A stretch of DNA of 64,000 nt from DATEDA01 sp963827595 (GTDB taxonomy: Bacteria; Pseudomonadota; Gammaproteobacteria; Burkholderiales; SG8-39): contig CAWHBT010000014.1 in NCBI GenBank assembly GCA_963827595.1, positions 124,001 to 188,000 on the forward strand, in the 5' to 3' direction. Shown one piece after another: positions 21,613 through 30,708 of the stretch. A program made the position numbers and the translations under genes. The notes below the pieces were generated by a model, which was not told the DNA's origin, ran no database searches, and was given only the letters and a program-made list of their open reading frames with translations. Each line of letters opens with the position of its first letter. The stretch's first letter is position 1.

Positions 21613-21905
21613 CGCTTCCCGCATTGCGTCGCGGGACGCCGTGCCGCGGCAGCCCGGACTGAAGACGGCGAAGTAGCTGTTCGAGGCCCGGCTGTGCCCG
21701 CTCACGGCTCTCCCGCCATGCGATCCACCAACGCCAATAAGCGATGATGCAGCTCGTCCGGCGGGAGGCGGATGCTGCCGCCGTGCCCGGCCAGTCGGGA
21801 GCCGTGCGGCGAAGGTGACGCGTCGCCGCGACGCGTCAGTTACAAACGAGCGAGTGCGGTGTGCGCTCGCAACATGCCGCACGCCGCCCGCGTTGACGCC
21901 TGTCC
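21613..21905. other. intergenic region
   Basis: About 290 bases between convergent genes (hybrid kinase and AraC regulator). I see no gene and no clear terminator hairpin with a T-tract. Confidence 0.4.
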
Positions 21906-22892
21906 CTAGCGGCGGAAGTCCGCCTCGCTCGGTCTTTCCGCCTGCCGCCCGGCGCGCCGCAGCGCGCTCGGCGGAACGCCCGTCTGCCGCTTGAACGCGC
22001 GGCTGAACGACGCTTCCGATTCGTAGCCGAGCCGCTGCGCGACTTCCGCGACCTTGAGGCGGTCGCCGCGCAGCCATTGGCGGGCGAGGTGCATGCGCAA
22101 GCGCGCCAGGTAGCGCGCGACCGGAACGCCGACGAGCGCGGTGAAGCGCTCGGAGAACGCCGAGCGTGAGACGTGCGCGATGTCGGCGAGCGCTTTGACC
22201 GACCAGACATGACTCGGGCGCCGGTGGATCGCGGCGAGGGCCCGTCCGATCCTCGGGTCCCGAATCGCGGCAAGCCAGCCGGTCGCGCTCTCGCCCTGCG
22301 ATTCCGCCCATGCCCGGACGACCCGCGCGACGACCGTGTCGGCGAGCCGCGCGAGCACCGTGGCGGCGCCGATGCGCTGGGCCAGGACTTCGTCGGCCAT
22401 CGTCTCGAGGAGCACGGGCAGCGTCGCGTCGTCGGTCGCCGCTCCGCGCACGATGAGCGCGGCTGGCATGAGCTGCAGGAGCGGATGGACGGCCGGCTCG
22501 TCGATGCTCACGCTGCCGCAGAAGAGGAGCGTTCGCTCCCCGCCCCCGCCGGCCGACAGGCGGTAAGTGTTCTCGCCGACCTCCTCGAGCGGAAACTCGT
22601 CGATCGGCCGGCCGTGGTCGCCGGGCGTGTCCGCGAGCGCGTGGCCGGTGCCGCGGGGAAGCAGCGCGACATCGCCCGCGCGCAGGACCGTCCACCCGAG
22701 ATCGGGTGCATCCAGCCAGCACTCGCCCGCGGCTACGAAATGAAACCGGGCCGGTCCCTGGGCCGGAAAGTCGATGCCCCAGGGGCGGGTCAGCTCGCAG
22801 CGGCCATAGGACACGCCCGATAGCCGCAGATCCTGAAGCACTTCGCTCAGAGCGTCGGCCTTCAACCCGTCATCGGACGAACGGCCAAGCAT
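21906..22892 (-). CDS. AraC-family transcriptional regulator with N-terminal cupin
   Basis: 328 residues from ATG 22892; the upstream open frame is not AraC-like. The N-terminal cupin-type sensor (about 20-190) includes FHFVAAGECWL and LRAGDVALLPRGTGH. The C-terminal double helix-turn-helix (about 220-320) has ALADIAHVSRSAFSERF and VAQRLGYESEASFSRAFKR, the AraC signature. Cupin_6-type members often control nearby oxidoreductase or hydrolase genes. It is divergent from the secreted DUF1579 gene, which is the obvious candidate target. Confidence 0.92.
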   Translation of the reverse strand: MLGRSSDDGLKADALSEVLQDLRLSGVSYGRCELTRPWGIDFPAQGPARFHFVAAGECWLDAPDLGWTVLRAGDVALLPRGTGHALADTPGDHGRPIDEFPLEEVGENTYRLSAGGGGERTLLFCGSVSIDEPAVHPLLQLMPAALIVRGAATDDATLPVLLETMADEVLAQRIGAATVLARLADTVVARVVRAWAESQGESATGWLAAIRDPRIGRALAAIHRRPSHVWSVKALADIAHVSRSAFSERFTALVGVPVARYLARLRMHLARQWLRGDRLKVAEVAQRLGYESEASFSRAFKRQTGVPPSALRRAGRQAERPSEADFRR

Positions 22893-22989
22893 TCCCGACA
22901 AACCATCATGGAATGTCCGGCGGCCAGTATACACAATGCCCTCGACGCCGAACCCGTGCTGGCGGCGTGACCAACGAAAGGAGAGCCCG

Positions 22990-23631
22990 ATGATTCGGAC
23001 CCTGAGAGCAATGGCGCTCTTGCTGGCAGTGAGTACGCTCGCGCTGCCCGCGTCAGCGCGGCTTCGAGACAACCGGCAGGAAGCGTCACCTGCGACGCAG
23101 ACGGTGCCGGTCTGGGTGCAGCGGGGGATTCCCGGCAGGGCTCATGCCGCGCTCGCGCCGCTCGTCGGCAAGTGGCGCGTCGAGCAGAGCGTGTACGCCA
23201 CCATGGGACGCAGCCCGGAGCTGCCGCCGATCGTGTCCAACGACATCCGCACCACCCGGGTCTGGGTGGCCGACGGCCAGTACATCGAAGACACGACCGA
23301 AGGCACCGTGCAGGGAGAGCCGTATTGGCGCCGCGGCTGGCTCGGCTACAGCAACATCGACCGCCGCTACGAGTGGGTGACCATCGCGCCGCGGGTCCCG
23401 ATGATGATCTACCTCGGGAAGCCGGGGGCGGGCGCGAAGACGCCGATCGAGCTGACCGGCGTCTTCACCGATCAGGGCGTCGTCAGCGAGCGCACGGTGG
23501 GGCAGCGCGTAGGGCAGCGCACGGTGATCCGCATCGAAGGCAACGATCGTCACGTGTTCGACCTGTACTTCACGCCTCCGGGCGGGAAGGAGCAGCTGGC
23601 GCTCCGCGCCGTGTACACGCGGATCGAGTGA
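22990..23631 (+). CDS. secreted DUF1579 family protein
   Basis: 213 residues. Signal peptide at residues 1-23 (LRAMALLLAVSTLALPASA). The mature part follows the DUF1579 pattern: LAPLVGKWRVEQSVY near the start, then a beta-barrel-like series of strands including YIEDTTEGTVQG and WLGYSNIDRRYEWV. Family function is unknown; a small-ligand-binding calycin-like fold is often proposed. AAAGGAG lies just before ATG 22990. It shares a divergent promoter region of about 97 bases with the AraC regulator. Confidence 0.78.
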   Translation: MIRTLRAMALLLAVSTLALPASARLRDNRQEASPATQTVPVWVQRGIPGRAHAALAPLVGKWRVEQSVYATMGRSPELPPIVSNDIRTTRVWVADGQYIEDTTEGTVQGEPYWRRGWLGYSNIDRRYEWVTIAPRVPMMIYLGKPGAGAKTPIELTGVFTDQGVVSERTVGQRVGQRTVIRIEGNDRHVFDLYFTPPGGKEQLALRAVYTRIE

Positions 23632-23791
23632 CCGCTGCTCGCGCAATGGTGAGCCCGAGACCGGAGCACCGCCGGTCTCGCGGCTTCGCGAGGGTTCGAC
23701 CCGGTAGAAATGAGCGGCAGACATGCTCGAGCTCAGATTGGGGAATCCCCGGCCCGTTGTCGTCGACCCGGTCCCGGCCGCGGCGTAGCGC

Positions 23792-24241
23792 TCACTTGCC
23801 GGGCCGATCGCCGATCCAGTAGCGTGGGCCCGGGCCGAGCCGCGCCGCGCGGTCGGCAGGGTTGGCGAACCGGCAGCGCTCGAGCGAAAGGCAGCCGCAG
23901 CCGATGCATTCGGTGAGCCCGGCCTTGAGCCGCTCGAGCTCGGCGATGCGCCCGTCGATCCGCCCCGACCACTGACGCGAGAGGCGCCCCCAGTCGCGCC
24001 CGCTGGGCACTCGGCCCGCAGGGAGCTTCGCGAGCTCGGCGCCGATCTCCTCGAGCGAGAGGCCGATGCGCTGCGCGAACACGATGAAGGCGATGCGGCG
24101 CAGGACCGCGCGCGCAAAGCGGCGATGGCCCGAGCCGGCGCGCTCCGAGCGGATGAGCCCGCGCGCCTCGTAGAAGCGCAAGGCCGAAGCCGACACGCCG
24201 CTGCGGCGGGAAATCTCCTGGATGGTGAGCACGTCGTTCAT
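23792..24241 (-). CDS. soxR: SoxR, [2Fe-2S] redox-sensing MerR-family regulator
   Basis: 149 residues: MerR winged helix (TIQEISRRSGVSASALRFYE), a coiled-coil dimerisation helix, and the [2Fe-2S] cluster site at Cys112, Cys115, Cys117 and Cys123 (CIGCGCLSLERC), with the CxxCxCx5C spacing of E. coli SoxR. It activates transcription when the cluster is oxidised by redox-cycling compounds or superoxide. Its gene is divergent from an SDR/QueA-like operon, and a near-perfect SoxR operator lies between them, so that operon is the likely target. No soxS is present, as usual outside enterics. Confidence 0.96.
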   Translation of the reverse strand: MNDVLTIQEISRRSGVSASALRFYEARGLIRSERAGSGHRRFARAVLRRIAFIVFAQRIGLSLEEIGAELAKLPAGRVPSGRDWGRLSRQWSGRIDGRIAELERLKAGLTECIGCGCLSLERCRFANPADRAARLGPGPRYWIGDRPGK

Positions 24242-24266
24242 GCCGCGAGCCTACGCCCACCGGCCC

Positions 24267-24297
24267 TTGACTTCAAGTTAACTTGAACTTGTAGGCT
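24267..24297 (+). promoter_or_regulatory. SoxR-controlled promoter (SoxR box in a 19-bp spacer)
   Basis: TTGACT (-35, 24267-24272) and TAGGCT (-10, 24292-24297) are separated by 19 bases, the over-long spacer typical of MerR-family activated promoters. Centred in the spacer is the palindrome CAAGTTAACTTG (24274-24285), the core of the E. coli soxS operator. It reads toward the SDR gene. The -10 box ends only eight bases before that gene's ATG. Confidence 0.9.
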
Positions 24298-24305
24298 GGC
24301 CACCC

Positions 24306-25004
24306 ATGAATCCTGATCTCAACAGTGTCAGAGCCGCCGTGACCGGTGGGACGTCGGGCCTCGGGCTCGCGCTGGTGCAGGAACTGCGCCGGCGCGGCGC
24401 GCGCGTCGCCTTTGTCGCCCGCAGCGCCGGACGCGTTGCCGAGGTGGCGCGGGCGCACGCCGGGACGCACGGCATCGTCGGCGACGTCGCGCGCAAGGAA
24501 GAGATCCATCCGATCGCTCTACAGATCATCGCCAGCCTCGGCGGGCTCGATGTGCTCGTCAACAACGCCTCGAGCCTCGGACCGGCGCCGCTTGCGCTGC
24601 TCGCCGATACCGAGTGCGAGGACTTCGAGCGCACGCTCGCCACGAACGTGCTCGGGCCGTTCCGTCTCACGAAGGCGCTGCTCGGCGCATTGAGCTCGTC
24701 GGCGCGCGAGGGGCGGAGCAGCGTGGTGTTGAACGTCTCGAGCGACGCTGCCGTGAATCCGTACGCCCAATGGGGCGCCTACGGCGCGAGCAAAGCTGCC
24801 CTGCACCACCTGAGCCGTATCTGGAACGAAGAGCTTGCCGCCGAAGGCGTGCGCTTCCTTTCGCTCGACCCGGGCGACATGGATACGCCGCTGCACGCGC
24901 TCGCGCTGCCCGATACCGATCCCGCGACGCTCAAGCGGCCCGAAGCGGCGGCGCGCGAGCTCGCAGACGCGATCACGGCGGCACTCGAGAAAGCGCACGC
25001 ATGA
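24306..25004 (+). CDS. SDR-family NAD(P)-dependent oxidoreductase, SoxR-controlled
   Basis: 232 residues of a classical short-chain dehydrogenase: cofactor motif TGGTSGLG (residues 13-20), NNAS near 86, catalytic Ser145/146, Tyr159 and Lys163 (YGASK). It probably reduces a carbonyl or quinone-like group with NAD(P)H. It lies directly behind the SoxR box, so it should be induced by redox stress. The predicted transcription start falls almost on the ATG and no Shine-Dalgarno is present, so the mRNA may be leaderless. The Rossmann strand begins near residue 8, which rules out a much later start. Its stop overlaps the next gene by four bases. Confidence 0.92.
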   Translation: MNPDLNSVRAAVTGGTSGLGLALVQELRRRGARVAFVARSAGRVAEVARAHAGTHGIVGDVARKEEIHPIALQIIASLGGLDVLVNNASSLGPAPLALLADTECEDFERTLATNVLGPFRLTKALLGALSSSAREGRSSVVLNVSSDAAVNPYAQWGAYGASKAALHHLSRIWNEELAAEGVRFLSLDPGDMDTPLHALALPDTDPATLKRPEAAARELADAITAALEKAHA

Positions 25005-26098
25005 TCGCGGCCGACCGCCCCGCCCAGCGGCCGCCCGATGCCAGGCTTCTCGTCATCGATGCCGGCGGCCGAATCACCCAAGCGCCGCGCTCGAAGTTCG
25101 TCGATTACCTGCGCCCGGGCGATCTTGTAGTCGCGAACGATGCGGCGACGCTTCCGGCGAGCCTGCACGGCAGCCATGTTTCAAGCGGCGCGGCGATAGA
25201 AGTGAGGCTCGCCGGGCGCTCGTCGTTCAGCCGCGAAGACGTTCGCTTCTCCGCCGTCGTATTCGGCGCCGGAGATTACCGCACGCGCACCGAGGAGCGC
25301 GCGCCGCCTCCCGCGCTGTCGCGCGGCGACTCGCTCCAGCTCGGGCCGCTGACGGCGGTCTTGGAAGGGCTGTTCGGACATCCGCGTTTTGTCACGCTGC
25401 GCTTCGCCGGAGCGCCGCAGGACGTCTGGGCGGGGATCGCGCGCCACGGCCGGCCGATCCAGTACGCCCATATCCCCACCCCGCTCTCTCTGTGGGATGT
25501 CTGGACACCGATCGCCACCGCGCCCGTGGCTTTCGAGCCCCCTTCGGCCGGCTTCGTGCTCGACTGGAAGTCGCTCGGTGGGATGCGGAACCGCGGCGTC
25601 GTCTTCGCGACGCTCACCCTGGCCGCGGGGCTTTCTTCGACCGGCGACCCGGCCCTCGACGCGCGGCTGCCGCTCGACGAGCCCTATCGGATCCCGGCGG
25701 CGACGGCGTGCGCCCTCCGGCGCGCGAGGGCGACAGGCGGACGTGTCATCGCCATTGGCACGACGGTGGTGCGTGCGCTCGAGCACGCCGGCGCGCGCGA
25801 CGGCGCCGTGCACGCCGGCGACGGCGTTGCCGATCAGCGGATCGGTGCGCCGACGCAGTTGCGCATCGTCGACGCGATTCTGTCAGGCACGCACGAGCCG
25901 GACACGAGCCACTACCAGGTGCTGCGCGCATTCGCCGATGGGGCCGCGCTCAGCAGAGCGAGCGCGGCCCTTGAAGCCTACGGCTACCGGACTCACGAGT
26001 TTGGTGATTCCATGCTGGTCGAGAAACGCGCCGCAATCGGCAGGTCCTGGCCTCAACCGACGCGATCGTCCGGTACCCGGGTTGCCGCAGGGTGGTGA
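25001..26098 (+). CDS. QueA-like S-adenosylmethionine:tRNA ribosyltransferase-isomerase homolog
   Basis: 365 residues related to QueA, which adds epoxy-cyclopentane to queuosine-precursor tRNA. Matching segments are DYLRPGDLVVANDAATLPA, YAHIPTPLSLWD, FEPPSAGFVLDW, LSSTGDPALDARLP and GRVIAIGTTVVRALE. The N-terminus lacks the usual DFDYxLP start, and the gene is in a SoxR-controlled operon with an SDR rather than beside tgt. A standard tRNA role is therefore uncertain; it may be a divergent paralogue using SAM on another substrate (inference). Translation is coupled to the SDR through ATGA. Confidence 0.82.
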   Translation: MIAADRPAQRPPDARLLVIDAGGRITQAPRSKFVDYLRPGDLVVANDAATLPASLHGSHVSSGAAIEVRLAGRSSFSREDVRFSAVVFGAGDYRTRTEERAPPPALSRGDSLQLGPLTAVLEGLFGHPRFVTLRFAGAPQDVWAGIARHGRPIQYAHIPTPLSLWDVWTPIATAPVAFEPPSAGFVLDWKSLGGMRNRGVVFATLTLAAGLSSTGDPALDARLPLDEPYRIPAATACALRRARATGGRVIAIGTTVVRALEHAGARDGAVHAGDGVADQRIGAPTQLRIVDAILSGTHEPDTSHYQVLRAFADGAALSRASAALEAYGYRTHEFGDSMLVEKRAAIGRSWPQPTRSSGTRVAAGW

Positions 26099-26178
26099 TC
26101 CGGGCCCCGTGCCGCAACCTTGGCGTGCCGCGGCCGAACGCACTGCGTCTCCTCTGAGAACGGCTTGCTGCCGGCTTG

Positions 26179-26184
26179 TATAAT
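26179..26184 (+). promoter_or_regulatory. candidate -10 box
   Basis: A perfect TATAAT 40 bases before the start of the OmpR-type regulator. The -35 region is not obvious. Probable promoter of the regulator gene. Confidence 0.45.
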
Positions 26185-26193
26185 CGGTGAGCA

Positions 26194-26223
26194 CTGAAGA
26201 GGCAGCCGCTGAAGAGGCAGCCG
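26194..26223 (+). repeat. 15-bp tandem duplication spanning a ribosome binding region
   Basis: CTGAAGAGGCAGCCG occurs twice in tandem, the second copy ending directly before ATG 26224. Each copy carries a GAAGAGG purine run, so the leader has two alternative ribosome-binding segments. A slippage-type duplication. Confidence 0.8.
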
Positions 26224-26943
26224 ATGAATCCTGCGCGGGTGCTCGTGGTCGACGACGACCCCGAGATCACCAACCTGCTGGCGGAGTACCTTTCCACGCA
26301 CGGCTACGAGGTGGCGCGGGCCGACTGCGGCGAGGCGATGCGCGCGGAGATCGCGCGCGCCGCGCCGGCGGTGGTGCTGCTCGACATCGGTCTTCCCGAC
26401 GAGGACGGCCTCGCCCTCGCGCGCTTCCTGCGCGAGCGCTACGACTGCGGCATCATCATGGTCACGGGCGCGGGCGACGTGGTGGACCGCGTCGTCGGCC
26501 TCGAGGTCGGCGCCGACGACTACATCGCCAAGCCCTTCGACCTGCGCGAAGTGCGCGCCCGTGTGAAGAGCGTGCTGCGGCGGCTCGAGGCCCGGGAAAG
26601 ATCTTCCCCGGGGCGGGATACGCACGTCGCCGTGGGCCGCTGCCGGCTCGACCTCTGCGCGCACCGGCTGTCCGACGCCGCCGGGTGCGAGGTCGCGCTC
26701 ACCGCGATGGAGTTCGATCTCCTCAAGGCCCTGGTCGAGCGCCCCAACCAGGTGCTCTCGCGCGACCAGCTTCTCACACTGACGCGCAAGCGCGAGTGGG
26801 AGCCGTACGACCGCTCGGTCGACATCCTGATCGCCCGGCTGCGGCGCAAGGTCGAGGACGACCCCGAGCGGCCGAGCGCGATCCGCACGGTGCGCGGTGC
26901 GGGCTACATGTTCGTGCCCGGGCCGAAAGAGCGGCTTTTGTAA
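26224..26943 (+). CDS. OmpR-family response regulator
   Basis: 239 residues. Receiver domain (about 5-120): acidic VVDDDP, phosphoacceptor Asp54 in VVLLDIGLPDEDG and Lys in YIAKPFD. Winged helix (about 135-235): EFDLLKALVERPNQVLSRDQLL and YDRSVDILIARLRRKVED. A DNA-binding regulator. The large multi-PAS hybrid kinase follows about 100 bases downstream on the same strand and is the likely partner, either directly or through a phosphorelay. Confidence 0.93.
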   Translation: MNPARVLVVDDDPEITNLLAEYLSTHGYEVARADCGEAMRAEIARAAPAVVLLDIGLPDEDGLALARFLRERYDCGIIMVTGAGDVVDRVVGLEVGADDYIAKPFDLREVRARVKSVLRRLEARERSSPGRDTHVAVGRCRLDLCAHRLSDAAGCEVALTAMEFDLLKALVERPNQVLSRDQLLTLTRKREWEPYDRSVDILIARLRRKVEDDPERPSAIRTVRGAGYMFVPGPKERLL

Positions 26944-27044
26944 ACCGCGGGTTCAAATGGTAGCGGCCAGGTAAAAGCGCTGGCCGCGCGGCGTCGCGCG
27001 GCGTAGACTCTCCCTCGTGCTCCCCCGAAAACGGTCTCGAGCAG

Positions 27045-30000
27045 GTGTTGAGCGCGCGCGAGCGCGCCGAGGCTGCGCTGCACCATTCGGAGGAGCGCTA
27101 CCGCGACATCTTCAACGCGGCGGGCGACGCGATGGTCCTGCGCGACGAGAACTACCGCGTGGTCGACGTCAACGCCGCCTTCGTGGCACTGACCGGCTTC
27201 TCGCGCGAGGAGGCACTCGGCAAGGACCGGGTGATCGGCGGCGCCCCGACCGAGTCCCACGCGGCGATCCTCGCGCGGCACCGCAAGGTGCTCGCCGGCG
27301 AGCCCGTAGTGGTCGAGACCCGGCGCATGCGCAAGGACGGCACCTCCATCGACGTGGAGCTGCGCTGCGTGCCGGTCCAGCACCAGGGCAGGCCGCACGT
27401 CCTGTACACCGCCCGCGATATCGGCGACCGCAAGCGCGCCGAGGAGGCGCTGCGCACAAGCGAGGAGCAGTACCGCTCGATCTTCAACGCCGCCCAGGAC
27501 TCGATGGTGCTGCGCGACGCCGATTTCCGCATCGTCGACGTCAACGCCGCCTACATGGCGGTGAGCGGGTTTTCGCGCGAGGAGGCGCTCGGCCAGGATC
27601 GGGTGCTGGGCAACGACCCGCCCGAGTTCGAGCAGCTCCTCAAGGCGCGGCACCCCCGCGTACTCGCCGGCGAGCCGATCGTGCTCGAGACCGAGCGCAC
27701 GCGCCGCGACGGCCGGCGCATCGATCTCGAGGTCCGCGCCGTGCCGGTCCAGCACCGCGGCAAGCCGCACGTGCTCTACATCGGCCGCGACATCAGCGAG
27801 CGCAAGCGCGCCGAGGAGGCGCTGCGCGCGAGCGAGGAGCAGTACCGCTCGATCTTCAACGCCGCGCAGGACTCGATGGTGCTGCGCGACGCCGATTTCC
27901 GCATCGTCGACGTCAACGCCGCGTACGTCAGCCTGACCGGCTATTCGCGCGAGGAGGTCGTGGGCAAGGCGCGGATCACGACCAGTCCGCCGGAAAAGGA
28001 GGCCGAGATCCGTTCGCTCCATCGCCGCGCGCTCGCCGGCGAGCCGGTCCTGATCGAGGTGCAGCACCGCCGCAAGGATGGCACGCCGCTCGAGCTCGAG
28101 CTGCGCGCCGTGCCGGCGCAGCACCACGGCAAGGCGCACGTGCTCTATATCGGCCGCGACATCGGCGAGCGCAAGCGCGCCGAGGAGGCGCTGCGCGCGA
28201 GCGAGGAGCAGTACCGCGAGATCTTCAACGCCTCCGCCGACGGGATGATCCTGCGCGACGCCGAATTCCGCGTCGTCGACGTCAATCCCGCCTACGTGCG
28301 CCTGAGCGGCTACTCGCGCGAGGACGTGATCGGCAAGGACCGGCTGATCGCCAATCCGCCCGAGATGAGCGACACCATCCGCGCGCTGCACCGCCGCGCG
28401 CTCGCCGGCGAGCCGGTTCACCTCGAGACGCAGAGCGTGAACAAGGACGGCTCGCGCTTCGAGCTCGAGCTGCGCGGCGTGCCGATCCAGTACCGCGGGC
28501 GGCCGCACGTGCTCTACATCGGACGCGACATCACCGCCCGCAAGCGGGCCGAGGAGGTGCTGCGCTCGAGCGAGGAGCAGTACCGCGCGGTTTTCAACGC
28601 CACCACCGAGGCGCTCGTGCTGCGCGACACCGAAGCGCGCGTGGTGGACGTCAACCCCGCGTTTCTCGCGATGAGCGGTTTCACCCGCGACGAAGTCGTC
28701 GGTCAGGTGCGCTGGTTCTTTGCCGGCCCGGAGATGAGCGGGCTCGCCAAGGAGATGCACGCGCGCGTGTGCGCCGGCGAATCGGTGCACTTCGAGATCT
28801 TCGGCTACCGCAAGGACGGCTCGCGCCTCGACGTGGAGATGCACGCCGTGCCGATGCGCTACTGCGGCAAGCCGCACGCCCTGGGCATGGCGCGCGACAT
28901 CACGGCGCGCAAGCGCGCCGACGCCGAGCGCGCGCAGCTCGAGGCGCAGCTGCGCCAGGCGCAGAAGATGGAGGCGATCGGGCACCTCGCCGGCGGCATC
29001 GCGCACGACTTCAACAACATCCTCACCAGCATCCAGGGCTACGCGCGCCTCGCCGCCGAGATGCCGGTGGCGGCGGCGAACCCGAAGCTCGCGAGCCACC
29101 TCGACCACGTCGAGCTCGCCTGCAACCGCGCCCGCGCGCTGATCCAGCAGCTGCTCGTCTTCAGCCGCGGCCGGCGCGGCGCGGCGCGCCCCGTGGCCCT
29201 CGCGCCGCTCGTGCGCCAGGCGATCCGCCTCCTGCGCTCGTCGCTCCCGGCGACGCTCGAGATCGTGCCCGATCTCGCCGCCGACCTGCCGGCGGCGCTC
29301 CTCGACCCGGTGCAGGCCGAGCAGGTGCTCATGAACCTGTGCATCAACGCGCACGACGCGATGCACGGGCGCGGCACCGTGCAGGTCGGCGTGAAGCATG
29401 GGCATTTCCAGGGAACGGTGTGCGCGAGCTGTCGCGGCGCGGTGGCGGGCGAGTTCGTCGAGCTCTCGGTCGCCGACGCCGGGCCCGGGCGTCGCGCCCG
29501 AGGCGATGGAGCGCATCTTCGAGCCGTTCTTCAGCACCAAGGAGACCGGGCGGGGCACCGGCATGGGGCTCGCCATCGTGCACGGCATCGTGCACGAGCA
29601 CGGCGGCCACATCCTCGTCGATTCGAGCCCGGCCGGGGCGCGCTTCCGGGCGCTGTTCCCCGCGGTGACCGCAGGCGAAGTCGCGGAAGTGGTGCCCGAC
29701 CGCCGCGCCGCCGTGCCGCCGCCGGGGTTGCACGGGCGCGTGCTGCTGGTCGACGACGAGCACATGGTGGCGGGCTACGTGCGCGAGCTCCTGCAGGGAT
29801 GGGGGCTGCAGGTGACGGTGTTCACCAGCGCCACCGAGGCGCGCGAGGTGTTCGCGCGCGCGCCTCAGGACTTCGACCTGCTGCTCACCGACTACACCAT
29901 GCCGCGCATGACCGGGCTCGACCTGGCGCAGGCGCTGCGCGCCATCCGGCCCGAGCTGCCGGTGATCCTCTACTCCGGGTACACCGACGTCATCCCCGAG

Positions 30001-30087
30001 CCGCAGCTCGGACGCGCGGCGGTGGAGCTGGTGCAGAAGCCGATCGACCCCGAGGCGCTGCTCGCCGCGCTCACCAAGCACCTCTAG
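27045..30087 (+). CDS. hybrid sensor histidine kinase with five tandem PAS domains (one frameshift)
   Basis: About 1,013 residues after correcting one extra base near 29492. No membrane segment is seen, so the kinase is soluble. Five PAS/PAC units of about 123-124 residues follow each other (about 15-635), each starting SEEQYR and ending RDI-x-x-RKRA. The phosphoacceptor is His654 in GGIAHDFNN, followed by an HATPase domain, with a CxxC pair (CASC) before its N/G1 region, and a receiver with Asp in LLTDYTMPRMTG (codon at 29890). GTG 27045 is the chosen start; TTG 27048 is equally possible and the ribosome site is weak. It likely acts with the OmpR regulator upstream. Confidence 0.9.
27461..28939 (+). 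repeat. tandem PAS-coding repeats
   Basis: The sequence beginning CGAGGAGCAGTACCGC recurs at 27461, 27833, 28202 and 28571, i.e. with periods of 372, 369 and 369 bases. The first roughly 90 bases of the 27461 and 27833 units are almost identical, pointing to recent in-frame duplication. A more diverged fifth unit begins near 27089. Confidence 0.85.
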
Positions 30088-30095
30088 AACGCCGC

Positions 30096-30401
30096 ATGCG
30101 CATCGAACGACTGGTCCCCTGCCCGCCCAAGGAGCTGTGGCGCGCGCTGATCCGGCACGCGGAGCTCGCCGAGCGCGGCGCGGTCATCCGGCTCGCCCTG
30201 CCGGGCGGGCTTTCCGAGGCGGCGGGCAAGATCACGGCCTACGAGTCCGAGAAGGTGCTCGAGTGCGCCTGGAGCGGCGGCGTGCTGCGCTGGGAGCTCG
30301 CGGCGCGCGACGGGATGACGCTGCTCGTCTTCACGCACGAGCCCGACGCGGCGCAATGGAACGCCTGCCTCGACAGCATCACCGCCCGGGTCGGCACATG
30401 A
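30096..30401 (+). CDS. SRPBCC (START-like) domain protein
   Basis: 101 residues. Begins MRIERLVPCPPKELWRALI, the typical opening strand and helix of AHSA1/SRPBCC proteins, which bind hydrophobic ligands in a helix-grip fold. ITAYESEKVLECAWSGGVLRWEL and LLVFTHE follow the same pattern. It is shorter than the usual 140-160 residues but keeps both ends of the fold. It starts nine bases after the hybrid kinase stop, so it is likely in the same transcript; no functional link is evident. Confidence 0.75.
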   Translation: MRIERLVPCPPKELWRALIRHAELAERGAVIRLALPGGLSEAAGKITAYESEKVLECAWSGGVLRWELAARDGMTLLVFTHEPDAAQWNACLDSITARVGT

Positions 30402-30471
30402 ACCGGCGCGTGCGCGAGCGGATAGGCCGGCTGCTGCGCTGAGCGCCGCGACAAGCGAGGAGGCGCCGACC

Positions 30472-30573
30472 ATGCAGTACCTGCTGATGTGCTGCTTCAA
30501 CGAGGATCGCTGGAACGGCCTCGCGGAGGCCGAACGGGCCGCGATCGCGATCGCCTCATGGCCCGGCCTATAG
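30472..30573 (+). pseudogene. truncated YCII-related protein
   Basis: A 33-codon frame, MQYLLMCCFNEDRWNGLAEA..., matching only the N-terminus of YCII/DGPF-domain proteins (usually about 115-130 residues). It stops at 30571. It has a good ribosome site (GAGGAGG). The missing body and the neighbouring VOC remnant suggest an eroded sigma-factor/YCII/VOC-type neighbourhood (inference). Confidence 0.55.
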
Positions 30574-30708
30574 ACCGGCACACGGTGCCTTTCTGCAGGA
30601 CCGAGAGAAACGGCGCAACAATCGCGGGGTACGGAAAGACGCGGTCTTCGGGGTTTTCGTCCAGCCTCTTAGGCGGACTGGACTGTCGGCAGGACAGAAG
30701 GAGCGACG

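Noticed and set aside
18598..22722. Very long minus-strand open frame (1,374 codons) opposite the orphan receiver and hybrid kinase
   Set aside because: Antisense frame created by third-position GC bias; the plus-strand genes have clear domains and motifs.
27461..28939. Regularly spaced repeats that could suggest a CRISPR array
   Set aside because: The period is about 370 bases and the units code for PAS domains; no short repeats with unique spacers occur anywhere in the window.
26904..29765. Minus-strand frame of 953 codons with internal repeats opposite the five-PAS kinase
   Set aside because: Its repeats are the antisense image of the PAS-coding repeats; not an independent protein.
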